From contig JBAIAA010000604.1 in the NCBI GenBank assembly GCA_037893245.1, forward strand, positions 186,001 to 250,000: 64,000 nucleotides of DNA. Reading direction: 5' to 3'. How positions within the stretch are numbered: the stretch's first letter is position 1; every line of letters starts with the position of its first letter. The stretch comes from Crossaster papposus (taxonomy: Eukaryota > Echinodermata > Asteroidea > Velatida > Solasteridae). This document shows, piece by piece, positions 54,976-64,000 of this stretch. Made by a program: the position numbers and the translations under genes. The notes beneath the pieces are model-generated. The model did no database searches and was not told where the DNA came from. It was given only the letters and a program-made list of their open reading frames with translations.

Positions 54976-57409
54976 GACTTTTACTATTAAATTATACATT
55001 TAACCGGCTGTTTCGAAATCTAATCTATGCGGGAAATGGGTAAATCCTCGATTACATTTTTAGAAGCGCCGCTGTGCTAGGTCGCGATGTTTACGACTGT
55101 CAGGGTCAAGTTCAAGGTAGAGCCAAGGTCGCGCTGAATACATTAACTAGACGATACTTGCCTGCAGTTGTTTATGGTTGCGTCCACCGAAACAAATTTA
55201 AACAAAATTTAAAAAGAGATAACACCTATAAATAAAATAGAATTACGTGGAAGAAAATAATATCGTAGTTTATAAATGAGAGAACAGGGGCCCTATTCGT
55301 TGAGACTGCATCGTGGATAGAAGAATAGAAGAAAGTACAATACAAACTGTATAAATATATAGACAATGCTTTTTATTTTAAACAACTTTTGAATTTTTGA
55401 ATTTACTCATTTGGTTCAACTCCGCAAAAGTTACATGCATCTGTCCACTGTGCACCGTGTGTTCTAACTGTTGTGTAGCGAGTGCGGTGTACAGTCTTGG
55501 CCCAAGACTGGATTTTTTTTCTTCGTGGACAGTTATATTAGGTCCCACCAGCGAATGTACGTCCAGTCTTGGGCAAAGACTATCGGGTGTACTGTATACA
55601 GTACATGTGCATGATAATATGCACAACCGTGGATAGCTGTGTTTTGCAGGTATTATATTCAATCGCAAGTAATTTGAAATTTCCAAATCGTGCCATCGTG
55701 AGGAAATGACATATACCTGCAATACGCACAACCAATCATGAACGTGTTGTTTTGCCCACCATTTTTTTACAACGGGTTTGTACACACGACTTGCGGTCTA
55801 TGCGGTCTATGTCTGTGAATACCTTGCATTATAATGTATCTACTTGGATCTCATCGTCTTTGTGTACAATCCGTACTCTTTCAGAAATGATTTATAATTT
55901 AAAGCCAAACACAAAATACAGTATTTTTTGTATCTTGTTGTTAAAATGCGTTTGTTTGTTTTTACACATACATGCAATGTATTGACAAAAACACGACACA
56001 CATCAATATCGGCATCATACAGGATATTTTGTCGTCCAATTTTCTTCGTTCAAGCAGGTCTTTTTATCACCGTTCATTGTCACTTCTTATTGTCTCGTTT
56101 TCGTACTAGAGAGGTTTGACATACAAACTGGTTTTCCACAAGCACCATTGGTTCTTAGTACATATATATGCCATCATGTTTATTATATTTCATGCAGGTA
56201 TTTTTCATATCCAAACGTTGGAAATGCTTAATATTTTTTTGGGGAACAATACGGAGATGACCAAAAATACAAGTATAACGATACAGATGCATGCGATATA
56301 CCCTCATTTTCAAACACGTAAACAAATATTTAAAACAATAATAATAATAATAAAAACTAGAAAACAAAATGATAAAATGACCAGATATACGCCCATATAT
56401 TTGAACTTATTTATTTATGGTCTGAAAAAAATAGTACTCATTAGTAGTATAAAGTTTGGAATAATGAAAGTTGTGTAGTTAATGCTATAATAGTGTGACA
56501 GCGTATGGCTATACCACTCTTTTGACCCTATCACTTCACATTTAAGCTTTAACTTAAAACAGTATAATTACGATGTAATACATGCAATAAATAATCTCAG
56601 TGTTCTACTCTGTGTAATTCTTTTTTTTGTCGTTTCCATTCCATGTTCGATACACGTTGTGTGTTTCCTAAAAAGTACACACGGCACCAATTTTTGTGAA
56701 GTGAGATATTGTTATTTCCATTTTTGTTATTCCCATAGAATCGCGTTTACAGGGCAGTCTTAAAATCATCATAAAATTGGAAGTATGTATGGTATAAAGG
56801 TGGTTTTGGTACCAAATGAAAGCTGAAGATGTGTACTAAGTGGACATATCAATATCTCACTTTAACAAAAAAACCACTTATGTCTGGTTTCGTGGGAGCG
56901 GTTCACAAATGTTGTTTCTTATACGTTCGCAAAATGTCACGACTACACCCATACAAGGTCGGGGTCACTTTGTGGACCCCGAAACTCTTTCTACACAAGA
57001 CTAACAAAAACGCCCAATTATTTTTAAGGATAGTTGTATGGATGTTTATATCCCACTTTTAAATGCTCTTTCCGATTAACATCATTTCGTTCAAAACGCG
57101 TTTTATAGCCCAATTGGGCGCTATCTTCATATCAAGCAGGATTTTTGTTCTCAGAAGCGGAACTTTTCATGTGAAACGTTTAGAGAATAGAGTCTTGGTA
57201 GATCGGCTCATTGTTGCTTCCCGTCGCTTCTTCAAACGGATATGCTCTATCTGTAAAGATATCCTTGGAGGTACTGCATGCAAAGTTGGTAGTGTTAACA
57301 AACTCAGCCCCGTAGCTAGCTGCCTTCCTGCAACTGTAAAATAGGAATTAGAAGAAAAAACTAAAACATTTTGCAAGAGTGTAATTTACATATATATATA
57401 TATATGTAG
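54976..57409. other. Intergenic; no gene supported
   Basis: AT-rich. 55480-55612 is an imperfect palindrome around CCAAGACTGGA; the 135-residue minus frame there is not a gene. No exon 1 for the second piggyBac copy was found. Confidence 0.4.
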
Positions 57410-59620
57410 CAACATTTGACGAAAGTGATGAAGAGCCAACACAAACCTCTTCCACTTCGTCTGAAAAGCCAAACTATAGGTAAGGAGGTTATAAAAACAC
57501 ACCGTTCAACTTGGCTATTCTCGAAATGTTTTGCATCCAACATTCATAGGCTACTGTACTGTAATGTAACTTTTGCTTTTTGATGCCCTTTTGCAGGGAA
57601 AATCATCAAAAGCACTGAACGTTTCAGTTTGCATTGCATAAACCGATGGAATCCATTTAGCAATTGATGAAAATATTGATTTGTTATTGATTTCTCCTAT
57701 TCTATTGACTTTGTATTGATTTGAACAAATAAAACAAATACAGTTTTTTGTTTACATATTCTAAACTTTCTATTGATTGTAAATTTGTATCTATTTTTAT
57801 ATAATAATATTTAAAAATGAAATTTTATTTCATGAGATTTTATTTTATTAAAAAAGGAGACTTATTTCAGTGGAAACACTAGATACGAGCATCCACAAAC
57901 AGCATTTGTAAGGACAGTTTGTCATTAAAGTTAATACAACATTTGCGACCACCCCCCCCCCCCCCCCACAAAAAAACAACAACAACAACAAAATAAGAAA
58001 AAAACTAGTTTATTGAATGAGTGACCATATTTGACAGTCACGAATGGTCGCGAGCATCCTGTGAAATCAGGGCACCTGGTGTGCTGTTCTGTTTTAACAA
58101 AACTGATATTGTTTAGCAATTTCCAAAGATGGTTGGCCAACCGTCGTCCCAAAAAAATACTTAACCCCGGATACATCCGTTTGACCCGACCCACCCCCCC
58201 CCCCCCCCCCCCCCCCCCCAACAAAAAGAGCTAATGTTGTATACTACTCTAAAGAAAATGTGCCGGGAAATGAATAGTGTCCCATTAACCTTTCTGAATG
58301 TTCCTATTTCAGGTGTGGATGGAATAAAGCAAGCACCTCTTATAGCAAGCGCCCACCGATGAAATTCAGTGAAGAGACTGGCTGTACGGGAGATTTGTCA
58401 CCTGTCGCCCATGCGAATCTTTCAGCTCTTCTTCTGCCAAGCAGTGTGGCAGTTGATAGTGGACGAGACCAATCGCTATGCAGAACAAACCATGTGTGCA
58501 GATGTGGCTAATAATCAGCCTACCTGGACTTCAACTACTGTTCCTGAATTTATGGCATTCGTGACCTTGCTTCTGTGCATGGATATCAACAAAAGGCCTC
58601 GCTACAGCATGTACTGGTCCAGGTCCGAAGTTCTGCGAAGTCCCCTGTATTCGGCGACCATGTCTCGCAATCGATTCACTGCGATCCTTCGATTTTTCCA
58701 CCTTGCCAACAACAGAGCTCAACCAGGTGATGATCCCCCTGACAAACTCTTCAAGGTCCGCCCGCTGCTCGACATTGTACTACCATCTTTTCCTCGCATT
58801 TACAAGCCAGGCCGAAACCTCTCACCGGATGAGACAATGATCAAGTTCAAAGGCCGACTTTGTTTCAAACAGTACATGCCACGAAAGCCTGCCAAATGGG
58901 GATTGAAATGTTTTCCTTTGAACGAGTCAGAAACCGGTTATACATGTGCTTGGAAGGTGTTCACCGGCTCTCAGCCCACATCGAAGGAATCTAGTCGACC
59001 CTCCGTTGGTTATGCTTCAACACACCACCCACCTAATATTACATCTACTGGGCATGTAGTCTTCGACCTAATTACAGGACTTGGACATAAGGGACATTTC
59101 ATTTTCATGGACAATTGGTATACCAGCTCAGCTCTCATCTGCAAGTTGTCACAGTTAAAGTTTAGAGCTTGTGGAACTGCACGCTACACCACACTGGGGA
59201 TTCCAGATTGTGCAAACCAAAACAAGTTACACATGATAAGGAGGTGCTGACCCCCAGTTTTACACCAAAGCCGGCCAACTGTGCGTCATTTGGCAGGATG
59301 CCAAGCGTGTAACTCTTCTCACAAATGTTGGAAACTGCAATATCGGCACGAAAGACATTCGGAGCAAAAACAGTTTGAGTAAACTTCGTACGATCAAAAA
59401 ACCTTCTGTCGTTAATGATTATAATAATTACATGGGAGGAAGTGATCTCGTTAATGTGTCAGTACTACTCGCACCCTCGTGGCTATTCTTGACATCTGCT
59501 TGGTGAATTATACCATTGTATACAACATCATCCCTACAGATCAGCACTTGACCACTTTGGATTTCAGGGTCAAGGTGATAGAATTAGTGTTTCTTCATCA
59601 GATTTACACTTCTTGGTAGT
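57410..59620 (+). pseudogene. Second piggyBac transposase, broken
   Basis: Exon 57410-57479 (TFDESDEEPTQTSSTSSEKP, acidic) joins in phase to 58313 (CGWNKASTSYSKRPP). A frameshift near 58400 leads into the long frame RIFQLFFCQAVWQLIVDETN with LSPDETMIKFKGRL and FIFMDNWYTSS; a second near 59245 moves to QFYTKAGQLCVIWQDAKRVT and NNYMGGSDLVN. Past that, a shift and a deletion remove the block after QYYSHPRGYS; LDICLVNYTIVYN is the last match. The cysteine-rich end is missing. It is a different subfamily from 41236-43465. The 5' exon and left end are not found; the right end is near 60497. Confidence 0.88.
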
Positions 59621-60215
59621 TGTCAAGTCATATTAATGTTGGAGTGATGGTGCACACACCCCCAACCAAACATTGAGTTGGGGGGGGGGGGGGGGGGTGG
59701 GTACGTTGTCGCCCTCATTTGAATTTTTAACTACATCCATAGTGTACCCATTTTGTATGTTTGTGCAATTACCTTGATAGTCCGGATTTCCTTCATTTTA
59801 AATAAAATCTATAAGTAGCTAAGTAAAATTTAAGTATTTTCAAAGAAAAACTTGAAATTTTCTCACTCCTAAATTAGTGTTTCTTCATCAGATTTACACT
59901 TCTTGGTAGTTGTCAAGTCATATTAATGTTGGAGTGATGGTGCACACGCCGCCAACCCAACATTAAGTTGCGGGGGGGGGGGGGGGCGGTACGTGACCGC
60001 CTTCATTTGAACCTTTAACTGCATCCATAGTGTACCCATTTTGTATGTTTGTGCAATTACCTTCATAGTCCGGATTTCCTTTATTATGAATAAAATCTAA
60101 CTATATAAGTAAAATCGAAGTATTTTCAAAGAAAAACTTGAAATGTTCTCACTCCTAAATTAGTGTTTCTTCATCAGATTTTCATTTCTTGGTAGTAATT
60201 GTCAAGTCATATTAA
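59583..60215 (+). repeat. Tandem repeat of about 288 bp (2.2 copies) with G runs
   Basis: Copies start at 59583, 59872 and (partial) 60158 with AATTAGTGTTTCTTCATCAG. Each full copy has a CAACATTRAGTT-type block followed by a G run (59681-59698, 59973-59986). Confidence 0.9.
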
Positions 60216-60489
60216 GGGCAAAAAAGTGAGGGTGAGATATGGAATTCTTTCCACCCCTTTCAAAAAATCTTCTCACACGCCAATAATAATTAATATAATA
60301 GTCATTGCTTTGGGGGTACTGTCAATCCATTATGATTCAACACCACTCCAAAGCAGAGTGGCCTTTCAATACTTTGCCTTGCGAGGGCGCTATACACTAA
60401 AACTTTGCAAAAAGTGCTTGTCACTAACTGGTCATATTTTGTATATTACTGTGGTAACATAAGCATATTGACAAAATATGCCTTGGTAC

Positions 60490-60501
60490 TGAAAGGGTTA
60501 T
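60490..60501 (+). mobile_element. Right end of the second piggyBac copy
   Basis: TACTGAAAGGG next to TTAT matches the GTGAAAGGGTTAA end of the first element, with one change in TTAA. A GCGAGGGCGC word lies about 110 bp inside, as in the first element. Confidence 0.6.
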
Positions 60502-61063
60502 TAAAAGCTTTTATTCCCTTTTTCTATCATTAGGAATTTACATCTAGCGTCTGAATATTCCATAAGAAAACGCAGTAAACGGCTCAGTTGACTCCTTAAA
60601 AAAACACCGTTTGCACAGAAATCGTCTTAAGGCGTTATAATATTTGGGATAGTGAAGCAGGTTTAATAGCAAGTTTAGTTTTATCTTAGAAATGTAACAA
60701 GACACTATATAACCTTCTTTTCATCAGTTGCGTTATAAAATCAACTAGTGCAGTGCCTGTTCAAAGTGTTGACTGTTGGGAACAGACGGATTACAGTGAT
60801 TAAAGCACTTATGCAAGTTTAATACTGGGCGTGAATAGGACAGCGCCCTCAAGCGATATAAAACATATCTTTGTCTGGATATGTGTACTGTTGCAGGGAC
60901 AATCACTAATTAGTATTTTATTTGCCATCTAATTGCCCCTAATACGCCACCGTCTACTCGGGATCCTGCCGGTACCAGTGCTCAGGCCGCACGTTTCAAA
61001 AATAAAATACAGATAATTGCTCATGTACATGTATGTGTTAGATGGCATTGATATTCCACCTAC
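60502..61063. other. 3' side of the sushi gene; tail exon not certain
   Basis: On the minus strand a weak acceptor at about 60980 could give a tail RTGTGRIPSRRWRIRGN and a stop, but it lacks a pyrimidine tract. No stronger candidate seen. Confidence 0.3.
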
Positions 61064-61172
61064 CGTATGAAGACGGTGAGTGCAATGGCCAGGACGACAG
61101 CAAATAATATTACCGCCCCTAAAGCACTGACAATAGGTACCACGGGTACTGCATGGACATCACTTCTCATTC
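61064..61172 (-). CDS. Sushi gene transmembrane exon
   Basis: 109 bp, acceptor CCTGTTTTAG, donor GTAGGT. It encodes GMRSDVHAVPVVPIVSALGA and then VILFAVVLAIALTVFI. Confidence 0.82.
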
Positions 61173-64000
61173 CTAAAACAGGTAGGAAAACCTTGTTAAA
61201 GAGTTTATCTCGTTCGGTTATGTTTTGGTTGAGTGCAATAGCCACACCCAAATCGACACGACAGCTTGTAGCAACCACAGATACGAGGTTTATGGGCCTT
61301 AACAACCCGGTAGCACAATGAGGGACACAGACCCGAATATGAATTCGCATTACCCAGAGTTTGTGGTGAAAAATGCAGGGTGTTAATGGGAAACATTGTC
61401 ATTGTCGTCAAAACAGTTATAATTAACCAAACAGGCAAGTTTGGTCATATAATATTCTTCATTTAATTATTAATGTCTGAATAGAAACATCAGGGTTAAT
61501 AGTCCATAGATAATCAAGGTTCAAAAGTGTGAAATTTGTGGGGTGTCAACGTTACACCTGATCTAGTTAAATTAGGAATGCAAGTGTCATTACAAAATTA
61601 ACTTCTAAGATTTTAAAATTGTATGTTACAGGTACTCATGCTTTGAGGTGATCACTCTTTAAGATAGAAGGCATCAAAGAATGTGCGCTGAATTAAAAAA
61701 ATAAATCTTATGTCAGATGTAAAAGGGACACACAACAATTTGACCCCCGATTTATGGACAGATCCATTACTGTTTGGTTACCCTTCATGTCCACGAGGCA
61801 TTCTGCTGGCTTCCCAGACCACTTGGAATCCGTCTGGCAGATCCTGGTGGCAGATCCGTTGAGTTGATATCCGCCTGGGCAGGCATACTCGACCGAGTCA
61901 CCAATAAGGTATAAAGCCTGCTGACCCGACACCACCGAGAGAACATCGGACGAGTTGAGGGGGAGCACGCAGTGAGAAGCTGTTCGAATCCAGAGGGAAA
62001 TGTTAAACTTAAGTACATGTATAGGTGAATGAGACAAATAATTAGTGGCAACAATGTAAACAGCACAATTAGTGTCGGAACTAGCAGAAGGGGTCAGGCC
62101 CTCATTATGTTGTTTTTGTCCAACTGTTGCGGACAGGCAGACAGTGATGCAGCACATTCAGGCGGAGGCTAGATTTAGGTAAACAAGGGAGGGGGGTGAT
62201 CAAAGGGGTTGAGCAAATGGAAAAATGAGGACATGCCCTTGAATTAAAATCTACAATACTTAATTTTAAATATCTAATACAATCAAATTATTGGCCCTAT
62301 TTTGGTTGTATGACATTATGTCATGCTGAACATGGAGGGGAGGGGGAGGGGGAAGGTGGGGGGGGGGGGGGGGGGGGGCACTTCCTGCCCAAAAGATCCG
62401 TCACTGAGATTATGATTTGATTATTTGTATCATTATTTGTTGCCTCTGAAGAAGTTCTTGTTAAGATCGAAATATTAGGCCCTTTCAACTTATTTGATTT
62501 GTATAATTTGCAGCAGTTTTAATCTTATTTATGTTTGTATAATTGTTATTTAATTCTTTTTTTTTGTAAGAGCAGGGGGAGGAAGGGGGGGGGGGGGGGG
62601 TTCCCCCTCTTAATCCGCGCCTGCATTGATTTGACTACTTGTTGTCACGGTTATCGTACTTGTAGTCAGCAAGGTATAGGTAAACCCGTCTTTACATCGA
62701 GGCTGTTTCGTATTCAATTCACTTTTGCAGTGGCAAAAGCGGAGCAGCTGTGATTTATACCCAAACTTGAATACAAGATTGTTCCTTCATCCTCCTACTG
62801 TAACTACCAACAATGTAAAAAAGAAGGCCCAAACAATGTTTTATAAAAAAAAAATGCATCTCACTTTAGCTGACTCGTACATACGCCGTTTACATCGTAA
62901 CTCGTACGTACGACTTATATGTCGTAAATACAACTTATAGATCGTACGTACGACTATTATTTCGTTCGTACGATTTATATCTCGTATTTACTTCTCATTT
63001 GGTAATAATGTGCACAATTAAGTTTGCCCGTCATGTATGTATATGACTATTGCCGACTGTGTATTAGAAGGTGATTAAAATAAAAAAATGATTTGACTTA
63101 GACGGTGAGTTAGATAAAATGGGACGAGTCGTACGTACGAGATATAAGCCGTACGTAATTAAGCCGTAAGTACGACATAAGTCCTACGTACGACATATAC
63201 GTCGTACGTACCATAAGTCGAGCGTACGACATATAAGTCGTACGTACGACATAATTATAAGTCTTCCATTCGACATATAAGTCGTAGGTACGACACATAA
63301 CTAAGTACGAGATAATAATAATTTTATTTTTATTATGTCCCTTGTAGTTTTACAATAAATATCAATTACCGACTCGTCCAATAATCTAACGATAAGCTCA
63401 AAACCACTAAAGAAATTGTCTGATTGACCCGGAGCAAATTTGCTGAGCACAAACAGTCTCGCTCAGTAATAAACAGCTAGGTTATCAGCCAAAACGTCAT
63501 GTGCTCTTCATGCTAGGCAAAAACCAGCTGATTACCAGCTCACACAAAATTAACCTGTACATCACCTGAAAGTTTGGTTCGTCATCCTGTTTTCACGTTC
63601 AGAATGTTCACGCTAAGCAAATTTGGGTTCATTAATTGGTATATTCTACAGTTCTAAATTGAATCCAAGCGGCTGGTGTCGTTTTTAAATTTTTAAATGA
63701 TATTAACCTACCCGAGGCACGTTCTTCGATGGCAAATTTGGCCTCATTAATTGGTATATTCTACTTGAATCCAAGCTGCTGGTATATTCTACAGTTCCAA
63801 CTTAAATCCAAGCGGCCGGTAAACCTACCCGAGGCACGTTCTTCGATGGTACATTCAGGTTCTTGCCCTGACCACGACAAGTCTGACTGACAATATCTTG
63901 TTGTGGACCCGCTGAGGTGATATCCGTCTGGGCAACCGTACTCGACCAGGTCACCAGGAAGGTATACATCCTGCTGATCCGATACTAACATCAGCACATC
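61064..64000 (-). CDS. Sushi/CCP-domain single-pass membrane protein, partial
   Basis: Exons 64000-63829 (runs off the window), 61979-61782 and 61172-61064. The two large exons each encode a CCP module and join in phase 1, as CCP exons usually do. Module signs: DLVEYGCPDGYHLSGSTTRY, CQSDLSWSGQEPEC, and in the next exon CVLPLNSS...YACPGGYQLNGSATRICQ, SKWSGKPAEC. The third exon encodes a hydrophobic membrane segment (VVPIVSALGAVILFAVVLAI) and ends two bases into an Arg codon at a GTAGGT donor, so at least one further exon is missing. CCP modules bind proteins extracellularly; membrane complement regulators have this layout, but function here is not established. Confidence 0.85.
61782..61979 (-). 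CDS. Sushi gene CCP exon 2
   Basis: 198 bp (66 codons, phase 1-1) between acceptor GATTCGAACAG and donor GTAACC. Four cysteines in CCP spacing and the conserved WSG. Confidence 0.85.
62339..62378. repeat. Purine/poly-G tract
   Basis: GGGAGGGGGAGGGGGAAGGT then an unbroken G run; a second run is at 62584-62600. Both lie in the sushi intron. Confidence 0.9.
62868..63318. repeat. CGTACG palindrome array
   Basis: About fifteen copies of GTCGTACGTACGAC or close variants spaced by ATATAA, in two blocks (62868-63000 and 63120-63310) that are inverted with respect to each other. Probably a foldback DNA element in the sushi intron. Confidence 0.85.
63829..64000 (-). CDS. Sushi gene CCP exon 1 (partial at the window edge)
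   Basis: Reads QDVYLPGDLVEYGCPDGYHL to EPECTIEERAS and then a GTAGGT donor. The first cysteine of the module is beyond the window. Confidence 0.82.

Noticed and set aside
63110..63298. Tyr/Arg-rich minus ORF (TTYMSY repeats)
   Set aside because: Translation of the CGTACG array.
62868..63318. CRISPR-like array
   Set aside because: Repeats are self-palindromic with 6-bp AT spacers in a eukaryotic intron; not a CRISPR.

Overview
The window is animal nuclear DNA. Coding information sits in short exons with GT/AG introns, most of the sequence is AT-rich intron or repeat, and there are tRNA-derived SINEs, a Ty3/gypsy element, LINE remnants and many inverted-repeat DNA elements. The gene types (receptor tyrosine kinase, SLC16-like carrier, sushi-domain membrane protein) and the piggyBac and PIF/Harbinger-like elements fit a marine invertebrate, perhaps an invertebrate deuterostome. 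I cannot name the species from sequence alone.

Three host genes are visible, each only through short exons. (1) Plus strand, 10430-16433: the last five coding exons of a receptor-type tyrosine kinase, from the activation-segment end to the stop codon. (2) Minus strand, 31572-26825: a complete four-exon SLC16/monocarboxylate-transporter-like carrier, with a one-base frameshift in a T7 run in its last exon. (3) Minus strand, 64000-61064: the 3' part of a sushi/CCP-domain single-pass membrane protein, running off the right edge.

Everything else is mainly mobile DNA. A decayed Ty3/gypsy element (about 1.1-10.2 kb, minus strand) fills the region left of the first visible kinase exon and carries three nested insertions. 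The kinase introns hold foldback elements. 16.92-21.62 kb is a 4.7-kb element with about 477-bp terminal inverted repeats and a TTTA duplication. The carrier's introns hold a nested PIF/Harbinger-like composite (28.6-29.8 kb); a second copy in opposite orientation lies at 39.3-40.5 kb. 34-38 kb is minisatellite, a GC-rich word array and a 347-bp tandem duplication.

40.85-54.61 kb is a piggyBac element bounded by TTAA, with an apparently intact two-exon transposase. Its 3' flank is interrupted by about 10.5 kb made of two head-to-tail elements (about 9.0 and 1.5 kb). These share identical ends and are separated and flanked by TATT; I do not recognise the family. The larger one contains a LINE reverse-transcriptase fragment, a SINE and a minisatellite of about 21 units whose repeat unit matches a segment of that LINE coding sequence. 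A second, broken piggyBac transposase (57.4-59.6 kb) precedes the sushi gene.

There are no rRNA genes, CRISPR arrays or bacterial-type operons. Most long ORFs are produced by palindromes and tandem repeats rather than genes.
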